DNA of 64,000 bases from an uncultured Candidatus Saccharibacteria bacterium (GTDB taxonomy: Bacteria; Patescibacteriota; Saccharimonadia; Saccharimonadales; Saccharimonadaceae). Shown piece by piece: positions 23,413 to 30,494 of the stretch; position 1 is the first letter of the stretch; every line of letters begins with the position of its first letter. Where the stretch lies: positions 186,001-250,000 of the forward strand of contig CAOHYA010000001.1 in the NCBI GenBank assembly GCA_948288625.1. Reading direction: 5' to 3'. The notes beneath the pieces are model-generated. The model ran no database searches, was not told where the DNA came from, and worked only from the letters and a program-made list of their open reading frames with translations. The translations under genes were made by a program, and so were the position numbers.

Positions 23413-24354
23413 ATGAAACAACGACTATCGGTACGAGCCATTATTAATGAAGACGGTAAAGCGTTGCTATTACGCCGAAGTAATGGGCGTGACACGATTT
23501 TAGGGAAATATGAGCTACCGGGTGGAAAGCTGGCGTACGGGGAGCAGCCAGAGGATGCGCTCCGCCGCTACTTGCACGATGATGCGGGGCTGCATGTCCA
23601 TACGGCTAAATTGTTTGATGCCGTTACGTATATCGACCATGACGATAGGGCCATCCAGTACGGAGTCATCACATACCTCGTAACGCTTGCTCCTCAACGT
23701 CATCCCATGCAACTAAGCGGAAATTACAATAAGTATAAATGGCATTCGATGTCGAATGTACACCAATCTGAGCTCACTGATTTAACTCAACTTTTGTTGG
23801 GTATTATACAACAAGAACAATTGACAGATGTAACTCTCGCAAAAGTTAAAAATAACGATGATAAAAAAGCGACAAGTTCAACCGTTACTGTTTACTCGGA
23901 TGGTGGCTCGCGGGGTAACCCAGGTCCATCGGCCGCAGGTTTCGTTATCTTCGACGCGCAACAGCAGGTCATTGCCGAGGGTGGCGAATACCTTGGTGTT
24001 ACGACGAGCAACCAAGCTGAATACCAGGGCGTACGTATAGGGCTTGAAGAAGCTGAACGCCTCGGCTATCGAAAGATAGATTTCAAACTCGATAGCATGA
24101 TGGTCGTCAACCAAATGAAGGGATTCTATAAAATTAAGAATAGGGAATTATGGCCGATTCACGAACGTATTCGTGATTTAATGACCCATTTCGATCGCGT
24201 CACCTTTACTCATGTGCCTCGCCGCTTTAATCAGCTGGCCGATGGCATGGTTAATAAGACTCTTGATGCTGAAAAGCGCAAAAAAGCCGATCAAGCCCAA
24301 AAAGGTAATGATATAATGGATTCAGGTAGTCAGCTAGACGACCGCTTGCCTTAA
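23413..24354 (+). CDS. NUDIX-like domain fused to ribonuclease HI
   Basis: 313 residues from MKQRLSVRAIINEDGKALLLRR. The first half is a NUDIX fold (GKYELPGGKLAYGEQPEDALRRYLHDDAGL), but the REUxEE signature reads RRYLHDD, so hydrolase activity is uncertain. From about residue 158 it is RNase HI: VYSDGGSRGNPGPSAAGFV (first Asp), NQAEYQGV (Glu), LDSMMVVNQMKG (Asp) and FNQLADGMVN (last Asp). RNase HI removes RNA from RNA-DNA hybrids. The last 31 nt overlap the start of rnpB, whose -10 TATAAT lies inside this frame. An upstream TTG start at 23281 is possible but not favoured. Confidence 0.8.
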   Translation: MKQRLSVRAIINEDGKALLLRRSNGRDTILGKYELPGGKLAYGEQPEDALRRYLHDDAGLHVHTAKLFDAVTYIDHDDRAIQYGVITYLVTLAPQRHPMQLSGNYNKYKWHSMSNVHQSELTDLTQLLLGIIQQEQLTDVTLAKVKNNDDKKATSSTVTVYSDGGSRGNPGPSAAGFVIFDAQQQVIAEGGEYLGVTTSNQAEYQGVRIGLEEAERLGYRKIDFKLDSMMVVNQMKGFYKIKNRELWPIHERIRDLMTHFDRVTFTHVPRRFNQLADGMVNKTLDAEKRKKADQAQKGNDIMDSGSQLDDRLP

Positions 24355-24653
24355 AAACAAGAGGAAAGTCCGGGCAGCATAGGATACGACAGTTGCTAAC
24401 GGCAACCGGGGGAAACCCTAGGGAAAGTGCCACAGAAACAAAACCGCCCGCAAGGGTAAGGGTGAAATGAGTGGGGTAAGAGCCCACAGCGTCATATGGT
24501 GACATATGGAGAAGGTAAACCCTGTTGGCTGCAAGGAGATCGGTAGTAAAAGAATGATCCGTTCGCCGGTCGATACCCGCTTGAATATATCAGCAATGAT
24601 ATATCTAGATAGATGGTCGTCCACGACAAAACCCGGCTTACCGGCTGGCTGCC
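24324..24653 (+). ncRNA. rnpB: RNase P RNA
   Basis: Catalytic RNA that trims tRNA 5' ends. Recognised by GAGGAAAGTCCGGGC near the 5' end, GCCACAGAAACA in the middle and AGATAGATGGTCG near the 3' end, which form the conserved core. The 5' GGTAGTCAGC pairs with the 3' GGCTGGCTGCC (P1). TATAAT at about 24312-24317 is 7 nt upstream. The 5' end lies inside the RNase HI gene. Confidence 0.97.
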
Positions 24654-24690
24654 AGTTAAAAATACACCCGATGGGTGTATTTTTAACTGG
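24652..24690 (+). terminator. rnpB terminator
   Basis: A perfect 18-bp stem, with arms 24652-24669 and 24673-24690 and a 3-nt loop. Confidence 0.9.
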
Positions 24691-24767
24691 CAAGCACCGA
24701 TTATTTTCCCTAAAGGAAAACCTTAAGGTTTTCTCTTCGTTTTGCGTAATATATAAGCAGCACGAAA

Positions 24768-24792
24768 AGAACCCCTCGTACTGAGGAGTTCT
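24768..24792 (-). terminator. Terminator of the infC operon
   Basis: AGAACCCCTC/GAGGAGTTCT, with one mismatch, followed by TTTT on the minus strand. Confidence 0.85.
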
Positions 24793-24821
24793 AAAAGATT
24801 GCAATCGCGTCGTAAGGAGTA

Positions 24822-25163
24822 CTACTTGATGCTTTTGACGACAGCGGTAAATGCTGCTGGTTCGCTGACGGCTAGTTCGGACAAGATCTTGCGATCAAGT
24901 TCGATCTTAGTAGCCTTAAGGCCGGCGATAAGTTTCGCGTAAGTAGTACCTTCGATACGGGCGGCTGCGTTGATACGTGTAATCCATAAACCACGGAGGT
25001 CGCGCTTACGGTTACGGCGGTCGCGGTAGCTGTATTCAAGCGCACGAGTTACGGCTTGCTTGGCAAGGCGGTAACTACGGGTGCGGTTGTGTTGCATACC
25101 CTTAGCTTGTTTTAAAATCTTTTTGTGACGGTTTCGTGCCGTTACACTTCGTTTTACTCGCAT
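24822..25163 (-). CDS. rplT: 50S ribosomal protein L20
   Basis: 113 residues, full length. MRVKRSVTARNRHKKILKQAKG and RDRRNRKRDLRGLWITRINAAAR are typical of L20, an early assembly protein of the large subunit. It starts immediately after rpmI in the infC-rpmI-rplT operon. Confidence 0.97.
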   Translation of the reverse strand: MRVKRSVTARNRHKKILKQAKGMQHNRTRSYRLAKQAVTRALEYSYRDRRNRKRDLRGLWITRINAAARIEGTTYAKLIAGLKATKIELDRKILSELAVSEPAAFTAVVKSIK

Positions 25164-25164
25164 A

Positions 25165-25359
25165 TTAGATTCCTAGTGCTCGCTTAATGTTTTTAGCTGT
25201 ACCACCAGTTACTGTAGCGGTGGTGTTGATTGCACGCTTACGGCTTTTGCTCTTCTTCGCGAGAAGGTGAGCACCGAAGGCGCGTTGACGGGTAAGTTTA
25301 CCAGTGCTGGTAACCTTGATCCGCTTTGCGGTCCCTTTGTGGGTCTTCATCTTTGGCAT
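25165..25359 (-). CDS. rpmI: 50S ribosomal protein L35
   Basis: 64 residues: MPKMKTHKGTAKRIKVTSTGK is the family N-terminus. It is the middle gene of infC-rpmI-rplT, with 1-2 nt between genes. Confidence 0.97.
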   Translation of the reverse strand: MPKMKTHKGTAKRIKVTSTGKLTRQRAFGAHLLAKKSKSRKRAINTTATVTGGTAKNIKRALGI

Positions 25360-25361
25360 TA

Positions 25362-25871
25362 TTATTTACTCCTTATTACGACGCTTAAATTGCGCCCGGC
25401 CATTTGTGGCTCATGCTCGAATACTGCGTTATCTTCTAGTAATTCACCAATTCGCTTCATCATTACGAATCCTAGTTCTTTGTGGGCCATCTCGCGACCA
25501 CGATAGAAAATTTGGATGCGCACCTTGTGCCCTTCGGCGAGAAACTCACGCACCTTGCGCAGTTTGATTTCCAGGTCGCCCTGGCCAATTTTCAAACCGA
25601 ATCGCATTTGCTTTAGTTCGTTCGCCTTGTTGCTGCGACGATTCTTTTGGGCTTCCTTCATCTTTTGATATTGGAATTTGCCCCAATCGACGATTTTAGC
25701 AACCGGAGGATCGGCATTAGGAGATATCTCAACCAAGTCTAGTCCGGCTTCCTCGGCAGCTTTCAGTGCGTCTGCACGACTGAGAATGCCAAGTTGTTCA
25801 CCTGATTGTCCGATAACGCGCAGCTCAGAAGCTCTGATTTGCTCGTTAATACGAGTTGACTGGTTTGCGAT
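25362..25871 (-). CDS. infC: Translation initiation factor IF-3, with an AUC start codon
   Basis: 169 residues. The N-domain is IANQSTRINEQIRASELRVIG, and the C-domain contains EISPNADPPVAKIVDWGKFQYQ and LRKVREFLAEGHKVRI. A reading that starts at the TTG at 25736 would lose about 45 residues of the N-domain. Reading upstream, the conserved sequence begins at ATC (25871-25869), 7 nt after AAGGAG, with no ATG, GTG or TTG nearby. IF-3 of E. coli starts at AUU, and such non-standard codons allow self-repression, since IF-3 rejects them. TACAAT (minus, 25968-25973) is the likely promoter. Confidence 0.9.
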   Translation of the reverse strand: MANQSTRINEQIRASELRVIGQSGEQLGILSRADALKAAEEAGLDLVEISPNADPPVAKIVDWGKFQYQKMKEAQKNRRSNKANELKQMRFGLKIGQGDLEIKLRKVREFLAEGHKVRIQIFYRGREMAHKELGFVMMKRIGELLEDNAVFEHEPQMAGRNLSVVIRSK

Positions 25872-26048
25872 TTTAACTCTCCTTTTAACCCCTATGGGTA
25901 TACCTTTGATTGTGAATTGGCTCGATCATTAAAAGATAAAGCCGTTTTGAGCAGTTACTCAGGCGCTATTGTAGCAAATTTGAAAGGGTAAGGCAAGGGG
26001 TAGGGGCGAGATGGGAATCATGGTGAATCGTCTGTTGTGCGTAAGCAG

Positions 26049-27563
26049 TTAGTTTTGGATAGACCCGCGGAATTGTAAAGCCTCTGCTACATGCTTACTT
26101 TCGACTTTCTGGCTATCGTCTAAGTCCGCAATCGTCCGCGCAACCCTCAAAGCTTTCAAGCACCCACGGTTGGTGAGGTTTAGCTTTGTGGCTGCTGCTG
26201 CGAGAAGCTTTTCGGCCTCCGAACTGACCTGAAAAAGTGATTTTATGGTGGACAAAGAAGCATAAGCATTGTAATTGGAGCTACGATTATACCGTTTTCT
26301 TTGAGCCTCTCTAGCAATACTTATGTTTTTTAACACCTTAAATTGTTGATTTTCTTGCAACGTATTTGAATTAAAAATGTGTACAGTGTCTGTTTTTTGA
26401 ATCGTGACAATTAAATCAATCCTATCCAGTAACGGACCCGATATTTTCTTTTGGTAGGCCGATATTTGGCTACCTGAACAACGGCATTGTACGTTCGGAT
26501 CACCTAAATATCCGCACGGGCAGGGATTCATGGTGGCAACCAAAATGAAATCAGCAGGATACTGAATGCGGCCATAATGCCGTGAGATGGATATCTCCCG
26601 ATCTTCTAATGGCTGCCTTAATGCTTCAAGAGTAGCTCGGGGATATTCCGGCATTTCATCTAAGAACAACACGCCTTTATGCGCCAAACTGATTTCACCA
26701 GGCCGAGGGCGAGCGCCACCTCCAATGATAGAGGTCAGGGTAGCAGTATGGTGAGGGGTGCGAAAGGGTGGGCGTGTATGGACGGTGCTATCAGTACCGC
26801 TGACTAAGCTGTGCAATTTAGTCACTTCCAAAGTTTCATCTGGTGATAAAGGAGGGAGAAGCGATAGGAGTGCTTTGGCGAGCATGGTTTTGCCAGCACC
26901 AGGCGGCCCCGTGAACAAGAGGTTGTGCCGCCCGGCGACTGCGATAGCCAAAGCTCTTTTGGCTTGCTGATGGCCTTTAATGTCATCTATTGTTAGTGAA
27001 TCAGGAGGCGTCACCTCTGTAGCTAGTAGTGCTTTAACGGGGTTTAGCCGAACCTCTCCCTTCAAATGCAGATATAAACTTTGCAAATCCTCGACGCCAT
27101 ACACTTCGATACCTGGCACCAGACGTGCTTGTAAGGCGTTTTGCGGCGGCAGGTACACATGGGATGCGCCTGAATGCTTGGCAGCTTCGGCGACTACTAT
27201 AGCACCCCTTACGGGGCGTAACTTGCCGTTCAAAGCCAACTCGCCGGCAAATACCGAAGAGCTTACCTCGCTTTGTTTCAAAGCTCCAGAAGCCACGAGG
27301 ATGCTAAGGGCAATGGGAACGTCGAATTGCGTACCGTCTTTAGGCAGTTCCGCCGGGGCAAGGTTTACTATCAGTTTGCGAGCAGGGAAGTCGAGTAAGG
27401 AATTGGAGATAGCACTGCGTACCCGTTCGCGGGCTTCATCGATAGCCTTGTTGCCCATGCCGACGATATTCATGGCCGGAAGGCCCGATTTCATATCTGT
27501 CTCCACTTCAATCAATGAGCCTTCAAAGCCCGTCAGTGCCACAAATTGAACTACTGCTACCAT
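26049..27563 (-). CDS. comM: ComM / YifB family ATPase (magnesium chelatase subunit I-like)
   Basis: 504 residues. The N-terminal Lon-protease-like domain (NIVGMGNKAIDEARERVRSAI) is followed by an AAA+ domain with Walker A GPPGAGKT (about residue 218) and Walker B KGVLFLDEMPEYPR, and a cysteine cluster CPCGYLGDPNVQCRC. ComM helicases extend branches during natural transformation and are common in CPR genomes alongside type IV pili. The only pilus-like gene in this window is the fragment at its left edge. It is transcribed alone on the minus strand, head to head with tmRNA. Confidence 0.93.
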   Translation of the reverse strand: MVAVVQFVALTGFEGSLIEVETDMKSGLPAMNIVGMGNKAIDEARERVRSAISNSLLDFPARKLIVNLAPAELPKDGTQFDVPIALSILVASGALKQSEVSSSVFAGELALNGKLRPVRGAIVVAEAAKHSGASHVYLPPQNALQARLVPGIEVYGVEDLQSLYLHLKGEVRLNPVKALLATEVTPPDSLTIDDIKGHQQAKRALAIAVAGRHNLLFTGPPGAGKTMLAKALLSLLPPLSPDETLEVTKLHSLVSGTDSTVHTRPPFRTPHHTATLTSIIGGGARPRPGEISLAHKGVLFLDEMPEYPRATLEALRQPLEDREISISRHYGRIQYPADFILVATMNPCPCGYLGDPNVQCRCSGSQISAYQKKISGPLLDRIDLIVTIQKTDTVHIFNSNTLQENQQFKVLKNISIAREAQRKRYNRSSNYNAYASLSTIKSLFQVSSEAEKLLAAAATKLNLTNRGCLKALRVARTIADLDDSQKVESKHVAEALQFRGSIQN

Positions 27564-27629
27564 ACACCTAGCTTACAGAGGCAATCGGTAGAAAATCATT
27601 AACTTTTATGCTAAAATAAACACATACGT

Positions 27630-28043
27630 GGGGCTGACATAGCTTCGACAGAAGGACTTTAACAGATTATTCCGCAAGCTGATTTACGCCCGTAAGGCGT
27701 TTTTTGTAATTGCAAACACTATTGCTAAGCGAAACAGCCTAACTGATGGATTTGAACGTTTTGTTTCAACATTCTCAGCGAAACCTGCTTTCGCGCTAGC
27801 TGCCTAATTTAGACAGCCATCGATTCGCCTTAATGAAGCATAAGGGCGACGGTGTTATATACTTGTTTCTTATCTTTCCTCAGGGCTGCTGCTGAGGTTT
27901 GAGACATTTTACAGCGAGACGTTTTCTTCTTTTTTGCCCTACCTTTATGGAGAGGAAGTCTTAAACCGGTAGGTATGGCTATGCTTGTAGACGAATAATA
28001 GGTTACCTTTTGGACCCGGGGGCGGTACCCGGCAGCTCCACCA
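27630..28043 (+). ncRNA. ssrA: Transfer-messenger RNA
   Basis: Rescues stalled ribosomes. Starts GGGGCTGACATAGCTTCGAC and ends CAGCTCCACCA; the ends pair as the tRNA acceptor. The tag frame starts at GCA AAC ACT near 27712 and runs to a TAA after GCG CTA GCT GCC, giving ANTIAK...FALAA, about 31 residues. TGCTAAAAT upstream (-10 at 27612-27617) is the promoter. Length 414 nt. Confidence 0.95.
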
Positions 28044-28057
28044 TGAATGTATTGAAT

Positions 28058-28086
28058 AAAGACCTTGAATGCTCAAGGTCTTTTTT
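28058..28086 (+). terminator. tmRNA terminator
   Basis: AAAGACCTTGA/TCAAGGTCTTT with a short loop, followed by six T. Confidence 0.9.
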
Positions 28087-28137
28087 ATGTAACGTATAAT
28101 ACCAGTTCCGCAGAGAGATGCAGGCGAATGGGGCCAT

Positions 28138-28233
28138 AAAAAAAACGACTACCTGCGAGGAATAGTCGTTTTTCGTGGAGTTTTTCAGTAATTTTTATTT
28201 TTGGTCCCTGTATAATTTATTTACTCAGGAACT
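28138..28233 (-). ncRNA. Candidate small RNA (about 96 nt)
   Basis: On the minus strand TTGACA (28268-28263) and TATTAT (28245-28240) are spaced by exactly 17 nt. A strong terminator, TAGTCGTTTTT with its partner AAAAAACGACTA, ends at 28138. The transcript in between has no ATG-initiated ORF. It contains GTTCCTG/CAGGGAC as a first hairpin, then an A-rich linker and the terminator. Target unknown. Confidence 0.55.
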
Positions 28234-29017
28234 ACCCCTATAATATGACGGAATAGTGCTTGTGTCAATAACTTTATAAAGTTTTTATAGGTAAAAAAGA
28301 CTACATATTTGAAGCCTGCGGAAGGCTTTATTTTAACTGTTCAAAGCCGTAAGGGGCTGTGTCAATACTGAACACCACCCATAGGGTTTAGTTAGGTGCT
28401 TGAACACAATTTATTGACAACTAAGAAATACTGTACGCCGACTTATTCGCCCTATTCCGCAGTTATACGTACAAGAATAAACCATCGGAAAGAAACACGA
28501 GGCGGGTCGTATGGCGCATATATATGTAAACGCGTATAAAGTCCGTATGGCATGAACCTTTGCATATAGTATTAAACGTAATGATCGTATGTTGAAGCAT
28601 CGAGCCGTATAGTGCAGAAAATAAAATATCTATGTTCAATGCATAGACGAAAAATTATATATTTTTTTACGCCGCATTTATATATGAACAGTAGGTAAAT
28701 AAAAGCACGCACCACGAAACTTTTAGTTGAGTCGCATACAAACCGAAGCTTAAATAACGTTATGGTCATTATGAAATCTTCAACTTCATTAAACTACTTG
28801 GTATAAGCGCCGTGTTGTCTAAAAATAATCATACGAAAAAAGTACTTAAAGCAATGAATCGCAATATAATATACATTATTTACAACGTAGTAAATAAATC
28901 ATCAGTATATAATTAACACCTTAAATATATGCATTGTAAAAACGATTACTCATATTTACAACGAATATAAGCATAAAGAGTATTGACCTAAAACGTTCTT
29001 CGTGCTATTCTGAATAC
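28234..29017. other. AT-rich stretch without recognisable genes
   Basis: No ORF with a plausible start, Shine-Dalgarno or conserved content is seen on either strand. AAGCC-tgcgga-GGCTT (about 28313-28330) followed by TATTTT could be a terminator on the plus strand. A promoter at 28983-29011 (TTGACC, 17 nt, TATTCT) points right into the next region. The rest shows no structure to me. Confidence 0.5.
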
Positions 29018-29360
29018 AAGCTTCAAGAAACACAAAAACATTTCAAAAAGCGGTTCACAAAAAAGTAGCAGGGCAACGTAACGTACATTAACAATTCGGT
29101 ATATGCAGCTCAATAGAGCACTGATCGCAAACTTCGACGGAAAGTTTGGCCTGGTGTCTTTAAAGATTTATTACCTGTTTTCGGGTACGCACTTTCGTAG
29201 AACTCACTAGAGTCCTACCCAAATCTTTATAAAGGTACCGGCCAATGCTCCGCCTAAGGCGTTTGCCGAATGGTCTTCTATAAGTACCAGTTGCGCCAAG
29301 AAAATTCCTAGTTTTACAAAACTAAAAGAATAAAAGTAGCAATAACTCTTGGCGTGACTT
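29018..29360 (+). ncRNA. Candidate large structured RNA
   Basis: Downstream of TTGACC-17-TATTCT there is a chain of nested helices. AAACTT/AAGTTT at 29129-29134 and 29142-29147. AAAGATTT/AAATCTTT (29162-29169, 29221-29228) encloses GGGTA/TACCC (29183-29187, 29216-29220) and an inner ACTC/GAGT. GGTAC/GTACC (29234-29238, 29284-29288) encloses GGCCA/TGGTC (29240-29244, 29271-29275). GCCAAGA/TCTTGGC (29295-29301, 29347-29353) encloses TAGTTTT/AAAACTA (29309-29315, 29318-29324). No coding frame fits. It does not match tmRNA, RNase P, SRP or 6S RNA patterns I know. The 3' end is undetermined; 29361-29595 has further pairing (GTTTGT/ACAAAC, CCGGG/CCCGG). Confidence 0.45.
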
Positions 29361-29595
29361 GTGGAACATAGAATTGAACATAGGCTATGAGCAAACGGTT
29401 GTTTGTCTGTATATCAGTACAAACGCGAATGCCCCGGGTTTTCCCGGAGCGGTCAGATAGTCTCGAGCGGTTCGCTGTTCATTGGTTCACACGCCCATAT
29501 TTATATTTTGCGGCGTATGCTGCAACCAGAACATCATGGCGTTCCGCTCAGGCTCCATATTTTAAACTTAAGTAGTTTCGTATATAGTAACAGGG

Positions 29596-29982
29596 ATGTT
29601 ACCTCGAATCGTTGCTACTTTATCCTTGGCGAGCCTCTGTGCGCTGAGTGCTATGCTGACTTTTACGACGCCAGCATCAGCCGGTCCATTCGGACTTCTC
29701 GTGATTTTTATAACAGCTTATTTGACCTTCATTGGTTTGATAAGCTTTTTTTTGTATGGAATTACCAAGCTTATTGCCGCGCTGAGCTCGGGTATGACGG
29801 TCCGTAAGCCTTTCAAGCCAATGAGCTTTCGCCGAGCCTACTATTTCAGTACCGTATTGGCAGCCGCTCCGGTGATGTTAATCGCACTACAGTCAGTGCG
29901 TTCCATAGATGTATATGAACTTATTTTGGTGGTCGTATTCGAAGTAGTCGCGTGTTTGTACGTCAGCCGAAGAATCCAATGA
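29596..29982 (+). CDS. Small membrane protein, unknown function
   Basis: 128 residues with four hydrophobic segments: an N-terminal signal-like one ending near TTPASAG, then about 31-60, 82-98 and 108-124. It resembles the small PilT-locus or VirB2/VirB6-like membrane proteins only in topology. TATAGT (29583-29588) lies exactly 7 nt before the ATG (leaderless). It is followed by the genes of a TraG-like ATPase and may be a membrane partner. Confidence 0.7.
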   Translation: MLPRIVATLSLASLCALSAMLTFTTPASAGPFGLLVIFITAYLTFIGLISFFLYGITKLIAALSSGMTVRKPFKPMSFRRAYYFSTVLAAAPVMLIALQSVRSIDVYELILVVVFEVVACLYVSRRIQ

Positions 29983-30035
29983 AAAAAGCATAAGTAACAT
30001 GCTTTTTGCTGGCTGATTATGCTATAATTTCAGAT

Positions 30036-30464
30036 ATGAAACCCGAGAATTCTCAATCGGCAGCACCTGGTGCGGAGCAGCTGCCAACTCCACCGGCGTT
30101 TACGGGTGAAAACATCCCGTCGTTGCCACCGTTGGAAACCGGCATTGAGAAAGGTGCTGAGCGCCACGAGCAAGCTGCCGAAGCGGGCGCACATGCTGCC
30201 GATGCGGCAACCTTAGCCGTCCCGGTTGCGCCGCAAGCACCACCGGTAGTGGTGCCGCAAGACAATCCGGTCCAAACGGCTACGACCAGCTCACCGCTGG
30301 TGGCAGCAGACGAAGACTTAATCGAAAAAGAGTGGGTCGACAAAGCAAAAGAGATTATACTACATACCAAAGACGACCCGCATATGCGTACGCAAAAGGT
30401 AAACGAGCTCCAGCGAGATTACCTGCAGAAGCGATACAACAGGGTGGTCGGCGCCAGCGATTAA
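30036..30464 (+). CDS. Unknown Pro/Ala-rich protein next to a TraG-like ATPase
   Basis: 142 residues. Residues 1-95 are low-complexity, rich in Pro, Ala and Glu, and the C-terminal 45 residues are helical (EKEWVDKAKEIILHTKDDPHMRTQKVNELQRDYLQKRYNRVVG). TATAAT (30023-30028, TGC in front) is exactly 7 nt before the ATG, so the upstream TTG frame start is rejected. It precedes the ATPase by 30 nt and is probably its partner. No known family is recognised. Confidence 0.75.
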   Translation: MKPENSQSAAPGAEQLPTPPAFTGENIPSLPPLETGIEKGAERHEQAAEAGAHAADAATLAVPVAPQAPPVVVPQDNPVQTATTSSPLVAADEDLIEKEWVDKAKEIILHTKDDPHMRTQKVNELQRDYLQKRYNRVVGASD

Positions 30465-30494
30465 CGGCAAGCAGACAGAAGAGGAAGAGGGAAG

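Noticed and set aside
28572..28769. 65-codon minus-strand frame in the AT-rich stretch
   Set aside because: Low-complexity, no Shine-Dalgarno or promoter, no terminator.
29403..29807. 134-codon plus-strand frame overlapping the 29596 gene
   Set aside because: It overlaps a gene with a leaderless promoter and membrane segments; its content is not protein-like at the N-terminus.
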